From: CAVVKW01 sp963749035
GTDB taxonomy: Bacteria > Verrucomicrobiota > Verrucomicrobiia > Chthoniobacterales > JAATET01
NCBI GenBank assembly: GCA_963749035.1
Contig: CAVVKW010000002.1
Location: 1-64,000 of the forward strand
DNA: 64,000 nucleotides
Reading direction: 5' to 3'
Within the stretch, counting starts at the first letter, position 1, and every line of letters begins with the position of its first letter. The position numbers and the translations under genes were made by a program. This document shows positions 1 to 7,954 of the stretch, piece after piece. The notes below the pieces were generated by a model that saw only the letters and a list, made by a program, of their open reading frames with translations, searched no databases and was not told the DNA's origin.

Positions 1-246
1 GCCCGGCTGGGCTTTGGTGACCTCAGTGTTCCCTTTCGCCAGATCGTCATGCAGACCGGCGTCCCGGCTGGATTCGGGAGCGAGGTGCTCGCGATGCGTT
101 GCCCGATGTATCTGAAGGATCAGGGAGGAGCCGTCTGGCTCCAGGCGGCGGGCGATGTGCGCAATCCCTACATGGGCACCAGGATGCTCGAATGCTTCGA
201 CGAACGAACCGCCATTCCCGTCGCCGGGGAGCCAACCAACAACTAA
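1..246 (+). CDS. CusB-like efflux adaptor, C-terminal end (partial)
   Basis: The reading frame is open from the first base and stops at 244-246, so only the last ~81 residues are present. The segment CPMYLKDQGGAVWLQ...RNPYMGTRMLEC resembles the small metal-binding C-terminal domain (DUF3347 type) found fused to CusB-family periplasmic adaptors, with two cysteines about 31 residues apart. Its position 7 nt before a CusA-type RND pump supports a role as membrane-fusion partner that hands Cu(I)/Ag(I) to the pump. The domain name is from memory of the family and the N-terminal part that would confirm the adaptor fold lies outside the window. Confidence 0.68.
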   Translation, partial: ARLGFGDLSVPFRQIVMQTGVPAGFGSEVLAMRCPMYLKDQGGAVWLQAAGDVRNPYMGTRMLECFDERTAIPVAGEPTNN

Positions 247-253
247 GGCCGCC

Positions 254-3200
254 ATGATTGAAAAACTCATCGAATGGTGCGTTCGCAACCGCGTGATGGT
301 GTTGCTGCTGTGCGGCTTCCTCATCGCGGCGGGTTGGTATTCCGCCAAAAACATCACCGTCGACGCCATCCCCGACTTGTCCGATGTGCAGGTCGTCATC
401 CGCACGGAGTATGCCGGTCAGGCCCCGCGCATCGTCGAGGATCAGGTCACTTATCCGCTCACCACCGCGATGCTCGCGGTGCCCTACGCGAAGGTCGTGC
501 GCGGCTACAGCATGTTTGGCACGAGTTTCGTCTACGTCATCTTCGAGGACGGCACCGACATCTATTGGGCGCGCAGTCGCGTGCTTGAACAACTCAACTC
601 TGTCACAAACCGGCTGCCGTCCGGTGTCGCCCCCCAGCTCGGACCCGACGCCACGGGCGTGGGCTGGATTTTTCAATACGTTCTCACGACCGGTCCCTAC
701 TGCGAGAAGTATCCCGACGGACTCTGGCACGACCCCGAGACCGGACGATACTACGCAAGCCAGGCCGACATCACCGAGCCGGCCCGATCCCGGCTCGTGC
801 TCCAACGCACCTTCCCCGGATTCCAGGAATGTCCGCTCGATGGCTCGCCGCTCGTGCAACCGAAGATCGACCTGAGCGATCTCCGCAGTTTGCAGGACTG
901 GTATCTGCGCTACGAACTGACCGCCGTCGATGGCGTGAGCGAAGTCGCGCCGATTGGCGGCTTCGTGAAGCAATACCAGGTCGTCGTCGATCCCGTGAAA
1001 CTGCGGGCCTACAACATCCCCTTGCAGAAGGTTCGCATGGCGATCCAGCGGTCGAACTCCGACGTGGGCGGTCGACTCATCGAGCAGAGCGAGACCGAAT
1101 ACATGGTCCGCGGCATCGGTTACCTCGGCACGTTGAGTCCCGAAGACAAAGCCACGGCTACCGCAGACGGGAAACGGGTCGAAGACGTTCGCTCCCAGCG
1201 CGCGCTCGAGGATTTGCGGGGCATCGCGCTTGGCGTAAACGACAGCGGGTCTCCGATCCGCCTCGCCGACGTGGCCGAGGTGCGTCTCGGCCCCGACATC
1301 CGGCGCGGCATCGCGGAGTGGAACGGCGAAGGCGAAGTCGTCGGCGGCATCGTCATCATGCGCTTCGGGGAGAATGCCAAGCGCACCATCGAGAACGTCC
1401 GCGGGCGCCTCGCAGAGCTGGAGCGCGGCCTCCCACCCGGAGTCACCATCGAAATCGCTTACGACCGCTCCGACCTCATCGAACGCGCGGTCGAGACTCT
1501 CCGCCACACGCTCACCGAGGAAGTCCTCGTCGTCGCCGTGGTTTGCATTCTCTTCCTGCTGCACGCCCGTAGCGCGCTGGTCGCCGCCTTCGTCCTGCCG
1601 ACCGGAGTCCTGGCGACTCTCACGATCATGAATCTCGTCGGGATCAACGCCAACATCATGTCACTCGGCGGCATCGCGATCTCCATCGGCGTCATGGTCG
1701 ATAGCTCGATCATCATGGTCGAGAACGCCCACAAGTTTCTCGAACTCGAACGCCACCGGGTCGCCGGAGGCGCCCCGCCACGTCCCCGGTTGGAGGTCAT
1801 CGGAGACGCCGCGAAGGAAGTCGGGCCCAGTCTATTTTTCGCGCTGCTGGTCATCGTCGTCAGCTTTCTCCCGATCTTCGTTCTCGGCGAACAGTCCGGA
1901 CGCCTCTTCAAGCCGCTTGCCTTCACCAAGACCTTCGCCATGGCGTCCGGCGCGATCCTCGCCGTCACCGTGATCCCCGTCCTCATGACGTTCTTCATCA
2001 CCGAGCGGACTCTGCCGACGACCTGGAGTCGGCGCCGCCGATTGATCACCTATTTCGGGATTATCCTTGCGCCCGCGATTCTGCTCCTCGTCATCCCGTT
2101 GCCCGGCATCGATATGTCACGATGGATTCTGGCCGGTGGGTGGACACTTCTCAGCGCGCTTATCCTGCTCCCGCAGAGAATTCCCGATGAAGAGCGCAAC
2201 CCCATCAGCCGCATCCTCGAGGTGATCTACAATCCAGCGTTCGCCTTCGTCATGCGCTTCAAATGGCTCACGCTCCTCGCCGCTGTCGGTCTGCTCGCCG
2301 CGACGTGGTATCCGTTCAGCCAACTCGGCAGCGAATTCATGCCGCCGCTCGAAGAAGGCGATCTCCTCTACATGCCCACGACCGATCCCGGCATCGGCGT
2401 GACCAAAGCGAAGGAAATCCTCCAGCAGACCGACAAACTCATCGCACAATTTCCCGAGGTCGAAGCCGTCTTTGGAAAAATCGGTCGCGCCGAAACCGCG
2501 ACCGATCCGGCTCCCATGTCGATGATCGAAACCACCATCACCCTCCACCGCGACAAGTCGAAGTGGCGGCAGGTCCGCGAGCCGCGATTCTACGACGGCT
2601 GGCCCGCGTGGGCGCAGTGGCTACCCAAGAAAGTCCGGCCCTCCATCCGCCCGATCACGACCGACGAGATCATCTTTGGCTACAACGTGCCCGACGGCGA
2701 GGGCGGTGAACTCCGGGTTCCCGGCATGAACGACGCCGTCCAGATCCCCGGCCTCACCAACGCCTGGACCATGCCGATCCGCACCCGCATCGACATGCTC
2801 TCAACCGGGATCCGCACCCCAATCGGGATCAAGTTCATGGGGTCCGATCTCACCGAGCTTGCCGGTCTCGCCAACGCGGCGGCCAACGCGTTGAAGTCCG
2901 ATCCGCTCACCAGCCCGAACACGACCAGCGCGTTTCCTGAGAAAAGCGTCGGCGGCAATTACTTCGACATCGAGATTAATCGCGACGAGATCGCGCGCTA
3001 CGGCCTCGTCGTCGGCGACGTGCAGGATGTCATTATGACCGCGCTCGGCGGGATGACCGTCACCTCCACCGTCGAGGGGTTGGAGCGCTACCCGGTCAAC
3101 GTCCGCTACCCATCGGAACTCCGCGACACCATCGAATCCGTCCGGCAAACCCTTGTCGCCACGCCGTCCGGCGCGCAGGTCCCACTCGCCCAACTCGCCG

Positions 3201-3949
3201 ACATCTCGATCCGTAAAGGCCCGCCCATGGTGAAAAGCGAGAACGCCCGCCTCACGAGCTGGGTCTACGTGGACATCGCCGACATCGACATCGGCACCTA
3301 CGTCGAACGTGCCCAGCAAGTCGTCGCTCGGGCCGTCCCGCTGCGGCCCGGCGTGACCGTCGTCTGGTCAGGCCAATACGAATACATGCAGGAGGCCAAC
3401 GCCCGACTCCGCATTGCGATTCCTCTCGCGCTCGTCGGCATCGTTCTCCTCCTCTACCTCTCCACGCGAAGCTGGCTGCGCGTGTCGATCATCCTACTCG
3501 CCGTCCCGTTCTCGCTGATCGGCGCGATCTGGTTCCTGTGGTTCATGGACTACGACCTGTCGCTCGCCGTCTGGGTCGGGCTGATCGCGTTGGCCGGCCT
3601 CGATGCCGAGACCGGAGCCGTGATGCTCCTCTACCTCGACACCAGCTACAACCGCTTCCGCGAAGAAGGGAAACTCAACACGGTCGCGGACCTTTGGACC
3701 GCCGTCCACGACGGCGCGGTCAAACGCATCCGTCCCAAGACGATGACGGTCATGTCCACCTTCACTGGCCTGCTGCCGCTCCTCTGGGCCACCGGCGCGG
3801 GAGCCGACACCATGCGCCGCCTAGCCGTCCCCATGATCGGCGGCCTCGCCTCGAGCTTTCTGTTGGAACTGCTCATCTATCCAATCATCTATTTCCTCGC
3901 GCGCCGGCGCTCGATTGCTCGGCAATCGGACAGCAACCCCGTAAGCTAA
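254..3949 (+). CDS. cusA: Heavy-metal RND efflux pump, CusA/CzcA family
   Basis: Inner-membrane proton-driven trimeric pump (1231 aa) expected to expel monovalent metal ions through an adaptor and outer-membrane channel. I start at the ATG at 254, where MIEKLIEWCVRNR begins a typical cytoplasmic N-terminus before TM1; the open frame further upstream overlaps the adaptor. Family marks: PDLSDVQVVI after TM1, the TM4 stretch GGIAISIGVMVDSSIIMVEN, and GLDAETGAVMLLYLD late in the protein as in Cu/Ag exporters. It is longer than E. coli CusA (~1047 aa), partly through an insert of about 55 residues near positions 150-205 containing YCEKYPDG and ECPLDG. Metal specificity (Cu/Ag versus Zn/Co/Cd) is inferred from the GxDAETG-type motif only. 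Confidence 0.93.
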   Translation: MIEKLIEWCVRNRVMVLLLCGFLIAAGWYSAKNITVDAIPDLSDVQVVIRTEYAGQAPRIVEDQVTYPLTTAMLAVPYAKVVRGYSMFGTSFVYVIFEDGTDIYWARSRVLEQLNSVTNRLPSGVAPQLGPDATGVGWIFQYVLTTGPYCEKYPDGLWHDPETGRYYASQADITEPARSRLVLQRTFPGFQECPLDGSPLVQPKIDLSDLRSLQDWYLRYELTAVDGVSEVAPIGGFVKQYQVVVDPVKLRAYNIPLQKVRMAIQRSNSDVGGRLIEQSETEYMVRGIGYLGTLSPEDKATATADGKRVEDVRSQRALEDLRGIALGVNDSGSPIRLADVAEVRLGPDIRRGIAEWNGEGEVVGGIVIMRFGENAKRTIENVRGRLAELERGLPPGVTIEIAYDRSDLIERAVETLRHTLTEEVLVVAVVCILFLLHARSALVAAFVLPTGVLATLTIMNLVGINANIMSLGGIAISIGVMVDSSIIMVENAHKFLELERHRVAGGAPPRPRLEVIGDAAKEVGPSLFFALLVIVVSFLPIFVLGEQSGRLFKPLAFTKTFAMASGAILAVTVIPVLMTFFITERTLPTTWSRRRRLITYFGIILAPAILLLVIPLPGIDMSRWILAGGWTLLSALILLPQRIPDEERNPISRILEVIYNPAFAFVMRFKWLTLLAAVGLLAATWYPFSQLGSEFMPPLEEGDLLYMPTTDPGIGVTKAKEILQQTDKLIAQFPEVEAVFGKIGRAETATDPAPMSMIETTITLHRDKSKWRQVREPRFYDGWPAWAQWLPKKVRPSIRPITTDEIIFGYNVPDGEGGELRVPGMNDAVQIPGLTNAWTMPIRTRIDMLSTGIRTPIGIKFMGSDLTELAGLANAAANALKSDPLTSPNTTSAFPEKSVGGNYFDIEINRDEIARYGLVVGDVQDVIMTALGGMTVTSTVEGLERYPVNVRYPSELRDTIESVRQTLVATPSGAQVPLAQLADISIRKGPPMVKSENARLTSWVYVDIADIDIGTYVERAQQVVARAVPLRPGVTVVWSGQYEYMQEANARLRIAIPLALVGIVLLLYLSTRSWLRVSIILLAVPFSLIGAIWFLWFMDYDLSLAVWVGLIALAGLDAETGAVMLLYLDTSYNRFREEGKLNTVADLWTAVHDGAVKRIRPKTMTVMSTFTGLLPLLWATGAGADTMRRLAVPMIGGLASSFLLELLIYPIIYFLARRRSIARQSDSNPVS

Positions 3950-4097
3950 ACCGTCAAGAGCGATGGGTTTTTCGCGTTCTCCGGTCTGGAATCACGAAAT
4001 CTTCTCTTTCGGCCATTCGGAAGATTTCACTACTGGTGGGGGTGCGAGGTGGTCGCTTCACCGTCAAATAGCCGGATGCCGACGGGTATCTTCCTGC

Positions 4098-4694
4098 ATG
4101 CTCACAACTGGATGCTCCGCTCTTACCGATAGCCAATACATCGCAACCTTGAAGTCGTTCAGCGGCCGCTACGCCTCTAGGAACCGCGCCATCTTCATCC
4201 TCGGAAGCCGAACGGGATTTCGGATCTCCGAGCTTCTGAGTCTTACCGTAAACGATGTCTTCGATCCGACCGCACGGGCGATTAGAGAGTCGGTCACCGT
4301 CGCTCGCAAAAACATGAAAGGAGGACGCAAATCGCGGACGATGCCGCTTCACGCGGAGGCACGGTCCGCAATCTTTGAGTGGCTCCGAAACGCCCAGATG
4401 GACCATCCCGGTTTTGCGCGAGCCTGTCTATTTCCGCGCCAAGGGAATTACTCCAGGCACTTGACGCGTCAGCACGCCGACTCCGTGATCCGCTCCGCCT
4501 TCAAGCGGGCGGGACTTGCCGAGCAGGGCACTCACAGCATGCGAAAAACCTTCGCCTCTCGGCTCTGGTCATCGCCATTCATCAACGGAGATATGTTCAA
4601 AATGCGCGAACTTATGGGCCACGAGAATTTGGCCAACACTGCAAGGTATGTCCAATTTCTCGACGGGAGTTTGGAACGAGCTGTTTTGGCGTAG
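4098..4694 (+). CDS. Tyrosine recombinase, catalytic domain only
   Basis: Site-specific recombinase of ~198 aa from the ATG at 4098; the frame stays open upstream to 3963 but that part has no recognisable domain. All catalytic positions of the phage-integrase family are visible: Arg in TGFRISELL, a beta-hairpin Lys in KGGRKSRTMPL, HxxR in HSMRKTF, His in MGHEN and the nucleophile Tyr in ARYVQF. The N-terminal SAM-like core-binding domain is missing, so this is either a minimal integrase or a 5'-truncated one. It sits at the left edge of the accessory region, as expected for an island integrase, but no attachment site was found beside it. Confidence 0.85.
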   Translation: MLTTGCSALTDSQYIATLKSFSGRYASRNRAIFILGSRTGFRISELLSLTVNDVFDPTARAIRESVTVARKNMKGGRKSRTMPLHAEARSAIFEWLRNAQMDHPGFARACLFPRQGNYSRHLTRQHADSVIRSAFKRAGLAEQGTHSMRKTFASRLWSSPFINGDMFKMRELMGHENLANTARYVQFLDGSLERAVLA

Positions 4695-4888
4695 TTCCGC
4701 CTTTGAGGCGCGCGAGTCGACGAGGGCATCAACAGCACTCTTTGGAGAATATGGGCGACAGTGGATGAAGTGGAACTGTCTGATTCGAATCATTGGGATT
4801 CTTGGGCATCGTCTCTATGCAACATGGTGCAACTGCCGACCACTCTCGATGGGCGCCGGAACGTTGCTCCTTGACCGTTAAAACGGAA

Positions 4889-4920
4889 AGAGCCCGGGGC
4901 GCTTTTGCTTCCCGGACTCT
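4889..4920. terminator. Hairpin, probably bidirectional terminator
   Basis: Arms AGAGCCCGGG (4889-4898) and CCCGGACTCT (4911-4920) pair with one C-A mismatch around a 12-nt loop. On the minus strand it is followed by TTCCGTTTT, on the plus strand by GTTCGTCGTTTTT. It lies 29 nt beyond the stop of the minus-strand gene ending at 4949 and 195 nt beyond the recombinase, so it can serve both converging transcripts. Confidence 0.6.
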
Positions 4921-4948
4921 GTTCGTCGTTTTTCGTGCGTGAAACGAA

Positions 4949-5983
4949 TTAATCGGGATCGCGATTGGGCGAAATGTCGTAGCCGGCGCTTTCCAGTTGT
5001 GCCCACGTCATCGCACGCTGAAAATTTCCCACAATCTGCATGATCTCCGGGAATTTAACGATGAAGGGCGTGACGAAGACAGCGCACCATAGTCCGCTTT
5101 GTGGTTTCTGCATCGGGACCGTGAACAATGCCTCGAAATCCCTCATGAGGCTCGGTTCAGCGGCCAGTTTCTCCGAGGTGGCGGCCTTTGCTTCGATTAC
5201 CGTTTGCCAAGCCGGTCCCTGGTTCGTCTCGTCCCAGTTGGTCACCCAGGTCGCAAGCGAGACAATCCCTGAAATTCCGGGTTTAACACCGAAAGCGGTT
5301 GCGATGGTGAACGTGTCGAATCGCATTTCGGAAAAAAATAGTTCTTCTGATCCCAAAGCGGCCACTCGAACGATTTCATTCTCCGAACAGGCCGTCTCCA
5401 AGATCTGTCGGGATGAGTCAAGCCATGCTTCATCGCACTGCCAACGGGGCGACAAGTTATTCTTACCCGCTTGCAGCGCGTAGTGCTCGAAGCTTGAAAT
5501 CCGACGTGAACCGCCCTGTTTTTCCTGGCTCGAGGATCGCTTGGGAGTGATTTCCGCGCTGGGAAGCTGGGCGTCTGTCCAACCCAGACGGGCACGGAAT
5601 GTCCAAACCTCTTTTGCTTTTTTATTCTGTCCATTAATCCACACCGTAAAGGGGAGATCCTGACCCGCTTCGCTCTTGGGGAACAATCGGTCAAGATTCG
5701 ACGCATGCATTTGCAGCACATACGGCGCCCGGGAGTCATCGACGAATACCAACTCGATACCGATCTCCGACGGAACCTCGTGGTGAAGCCCGCGAGTTAC
5801 CCGCACATGCTTCACATTGTGAAACTCATTCACAACGTGGCGTTGACTATCGGGAACCATCAGCCTCAAGGCGCCCGCGTTCGTCGAGAGGAAAAAGAGA
5901 CCATGGTGGTTGCCAACCGTTTCCCAAAAGTTCGTCGAAGCGATCTTTTGGCCATCATTTTTGAGACATAGAATTGTTTCCAT
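4949..5983 (-). CDS. Conserved unknown protein, paralogue A
   Basis: A 344-aa soluble protein with no signal peptide or membrane segment. I do not recognise the family. It is clearly paralogous along its whole length to the gene at 12318-13340: shared blocks include the N-terminal CLxNDGQK...TNFWE, FLSTNAGAxRL, QRHVV, LDRLFPKSEAGQ, PFTVW, and the C-terminal TWAQLESAG. The ATG at 5983 is chosen over an in-frame TTG at 5989 because it matches the start of the paralogue. The residues around 140-170 are poorly conserved and look like a linker between an N-terminal domain of ~140 aa and a C-terminal domain. Both copies carry similar sequence just before the start codon (CAGTATCT), suggesting shared control. 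Confidence 0.8.
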   Translation of the reverse strand: METILCLKNDGQKIASTNFWETVGNHHGLFFLSTNAGALRLMVPDSQRHVVNEFHNVKHVRVTRGLHHEVPSEIGIELVFVDDSRAPYVLQMHASNLDRLFPKSEAGQDLPFTVWINGQNKKAKEVWTFRARLGWTDAQLPSAEITPKRSSSQEKQGGSRRISSFEHYALQAGKNNLSPRWQCDEAWLDSSRQILETACSENEIVRVAALGSEELFFSEMRFDTFTIATAFGVKPGISGIVSLATWVTNWDETNQGPAWQTVIEAKAATSEKLAAEPSLMRDFEALFTVPMQKPQSGLWCAVFVTPFIVKFPEIMQIVGNFQRAMTWAQLESAGYDISPNRDPD

Positions 5984-6129
5984 ACTCAAAGATACTGATT
6001 TCGGAGGTGTTTTTTTTCAGAGTAACTCAAAAAAATTTACCTCTTGTGGTAGCCTGAAAAGGCATCTCAGGAATTTTGGCTTGGTTGCGAATGGGGCTTG
6101 GCGCTGCGTCAGTCACTGTAACGGACAAA

Positions 6130-6160
6130 TGCACAATAACATTGACGATGTTATCGTGCA
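6130..6160. promoter_or_regulatory. Inverted-repeat operator before the three-gene operon
   Basis: Left arm TGCACAATAACAT (6130-6142) and right arm ATGTTATCGTGCA (6148-6160) are reverse complements except one position, separated by TGACG. The site ends 16 nt before the ATG of the winged-helix gene, a good position for autoregulation. AbiEi antitoxins of AbiE systems are known to bind inverted repeats at their own promoter; that this protein binds here is inference. TTGACG at 6142-6147 could act as a -35 element, but no convincing -10 follows. Confidence 0.6.
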
Positions 6161-6176
6161 GTGATTAGTTACGTTG

Positions 6177-7175
6177 ATGGAAGCGCTAGAAAAACGCTTG
6201 GTGGTCTACTTGGATTCGATCACTGGAAAAATGCCGGACCTCCAGATGGAGCTTGCGGATGGGATGGCGGCGTTACCCTTGTTCCTACGGGAGCGTTACC
6301 TGCTTCGAGCCCTGAGGATCTTCGGCAAAAAATGCCTACTTGCCCTGGAAGCGCCCGAATGGGAAACAGGCTCCCCTTCTGAGTATGCCTCCCACGCCGA
6401 GCTACTCCACCAGAAGCTCGGAGAACCAGTCACCATCGTCTTGCCCAACATTCCGTCCTATGTTCGAAATCGCATGGTCCAGATGGGAGTCCCCTTCATC
6501 GTCCCTGGCAACCAGCTCTTCATGCCATTCGTGATGGTCGATCTTCGGGAGCATTTTCACCGCATCTCACCGGCCCATGGGAAGAATCTCTCACCCTCCA
6601 CCCAGAGCATTCTCCTTTACCACCTCCTCAGAGAATCCATCGCCGGCGTCCCCCTGCGCAGCATCGCGGAGAAAGTCGGCGGCTCACCGATGATGCTCAG
6701 CCGGGCCAAGGACGAACTGGAGGCTGGAGGACTCTGCGGAACCACTCGAAAAGGGCGATCCATCGTTCTTGAGTTCAATCGCCATCGGCGGGAACTATGG
6801 GAACAAGCCCAATCCTTCCTGACCTCGCCCGTTCGCAAGACTCATTGGATTCAATGGAGCACGGTGGGCTATCCGGCACTCGAGGCTGGCCTAACCGCTC
6901 TCAGTAGCCGGACCATGATCGAGGACGATCGCCTGCCCACCTACGCCCTCCCTCAGGAAACCTACCGGGCGAACCTTGAGAAGGGCATCTTCCATGGCTG
7001 TCCTGGCTCCTCGGGAGCCGATATCCAGCTCCAGGCATGGAGTTACAATCCACTCCTCCTCGGAGACGAGATCCGCGTCGATCCGCTGTCCCTCTACCTC
7101 AGCTTGAGAGACTCCGTGGACGAGCGCATCCAACAGCAGCTTGAGACACTCATTGAGGAGGTGAATTGGTCATGA
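6177..7175 (+). CDS. AbiEi-like winged-helix regulator/antitoxin
   Basis: First gene of a three-gene operon (332 aa). ATG at 6177 is preferred over an upstream in-frame TTG at 6174. Residues ~139-187 (from SPSTQSILLYHLL to DELEAGGLC) look like a winged helix-turn-helix, with SIAEKVGGSPMMLSRAKDEL as the likely recognition part. The C-terminal stretch DPLSLYLSLRDSVDERIQQQ resembles the end of regulators that pair with AbiEii-type nucleotidyltransferases. Its stop overlaps the next start by 4 nt (ATGA), consistent with antitoxin-toxin coupling. Expected role: DNA-binding repressor of the operon and possible neutraliser of the transferase. No Shine-Dalgarno is visible, so translation may be leaderless or SD-independent. 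Confidence 0.72.
   Translation: MEALEKRLVVYLDSITGKMPDLQMELADGMAALPLFLRERYLLRALRIFGKKCLLALEAPEWETGSPSEYASHAELLHQKLGEPVTIVLPNIPSYVRNRMVQMGVPFIVPGNQLFMPFVMVDLREHFHRISPAHGKNLSPSTQSILLYHLLRESIAGVPLRSIAEKVGGSPMMLSRAKDELEAGGLCGTTRKGRSIVLEFNRHRRELWEQAQSFLTSPVRKTHWIQWSTVGYPALEAGLTALSSRTMIEDDRLPTYALPQETYRANLEKGIFHGCPGSSGADIQLQAWSYNPLLLGDEIRVDPLSLYLSLRDSVDERIQQQLETLIEEVNWS
7155..7161 (+). promoter_or_regulatory. Strong Shine-Dalgarno inside the upstream gene
   Basis: GAGGAGG lies within the 3' end of the winged-helix gene, 10 nt before the ATG at 7172. It fixes the start of the nucleotidyltransferase gene and contrasts with the first gene of the operon, which has no visible ribosome binding site. Confidence 0.6.
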
Positions 7176-7954
7176 TCCGGGGACTCGACATCTTCCGCGA
7201 ACGTTTCCGGGATTACGAAGATTCGCTGATCCTGATCGGCGGAGCCGCCTGCGATGACTGGTTCACCCGGCAGGGCCTCGAATTCCGCCTTACCAAGGAT
7301 CTCGACATCGTTCTGGTGCTGGAAGCCGTGAATCCCGGATTCATCGCGGCAATGCGCCAATTCATCAAAGACGGCGGCTACAAAGTCAGCCAGCGCAGCG
7401 AGGATGGCCCGCCTGTGCTCTATCGTTTCGCCAAACCGACCGACGAACAGTTTCCCTTCATGCTGGAAATCTTCAGCCGGAAGCCTGAAGGAATCGACCT
7501 TGGGGAAGATCAGACCATCGTTCCGATTCCCATGGGTGAGGACACCCACAGCCTATCCGCGATCCTTGTCGATGACGACTATCACGCGCTGATCCGCGAG
7601 CATTCCGAAGTCCGGGATGGTGTTTCCTTTGTCACCGCCACCGCGCTGATCCCGCTGAAATCGAGCGCCTGGCTGGACCTCAGCGAACGGAAAGCCGCAG
7701 GGGCAAAGGTGGATGCCAGGGACTTCGCCAAACACCGCGCCGATGTCTTCCGCCTGGCAGGAACGCTCCCCGGCGACCCTGGGCCTGAACTGCCCGAAAC
7801 TATCCTCAACGACGTCCGCCGTTTTCTCGATGGCTTTCCCGAGGAATCCGAGGAATGGCGGGCCATTCTCGCATCGATCAAAGCCACCCTTGGTGGAAAC
7901 CTGAAGCCCGCCAGCTTGCGATCCGCCATCCAAACCTACTTCCGCCTTACCTAA
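7172..7954 (+). CDS. AbiEii-like nucleotidyltransferase (putative toxin)
   Basis: A 260-aa protein with the start of a DNA-polymerase-beta-type nucleotidyltransferase fold: LIGGAACDDW (residues ~18-27) followed by LTKDLDIVLVLE (~40-51), where the paired Asp residues would bind metal and NTP. The spacing between the GG and D-x-D elements is that of AbiEii/MNT proteins. AbiEii-type enzymes transfer nucleotides to RNA or protein targets and cause growth arrest; the substrate here is unknown. It is coupled to the preceding regulator by an ATGA overlap. The stop at 7952-7954 directly abuts the ATG of the third gene, so all three are almost certainly co-translated from one mRNA. Confidence 0.78.
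   Translation: MIRGLDIFRERFRDYEDSLILIGGAACDDWFTRQGLEFRLTKDLDIVLVLEAVNPGFIAAMRQFIKDGGYKVSQRSEDGPPVLYRFAKPTDEQFPFMLEIFSRKPEGIDLGEDQTIVPIPMGEDTHSLSAILVDDDYHALIREHSEVRDGVSFVTATALIPLKSSAWLDLSERKAAGAKVDARDFAKHRADVFRLAGTLPGDPGPELPETILNDVRRFLDGFPEESEEWRAILASIKATLGGNLKPASLRSAIQTYFRLT

Noticed and set aside
47..1564. A 505-codon open frame on the minus strand opposite the RND pump gene
   Set aside because: It is antisense to a gene with clear CusA motifs; GC-rich codons of the pump leave this frame open. No recognisable domain.
3963..4097. N-terminal extension of the recombinase from 3963
   Set aside because: The translation has no core-binding domain and the ATG at 4098 starts just before recognisable sequence.
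6142..6170. A sigma70-like promoter TTGACG - 17 nt - TTAGTT before the three-gene operon
   Set aside because: The -10 is poor and would put the transcript start on the ATG; kept only as a remark.
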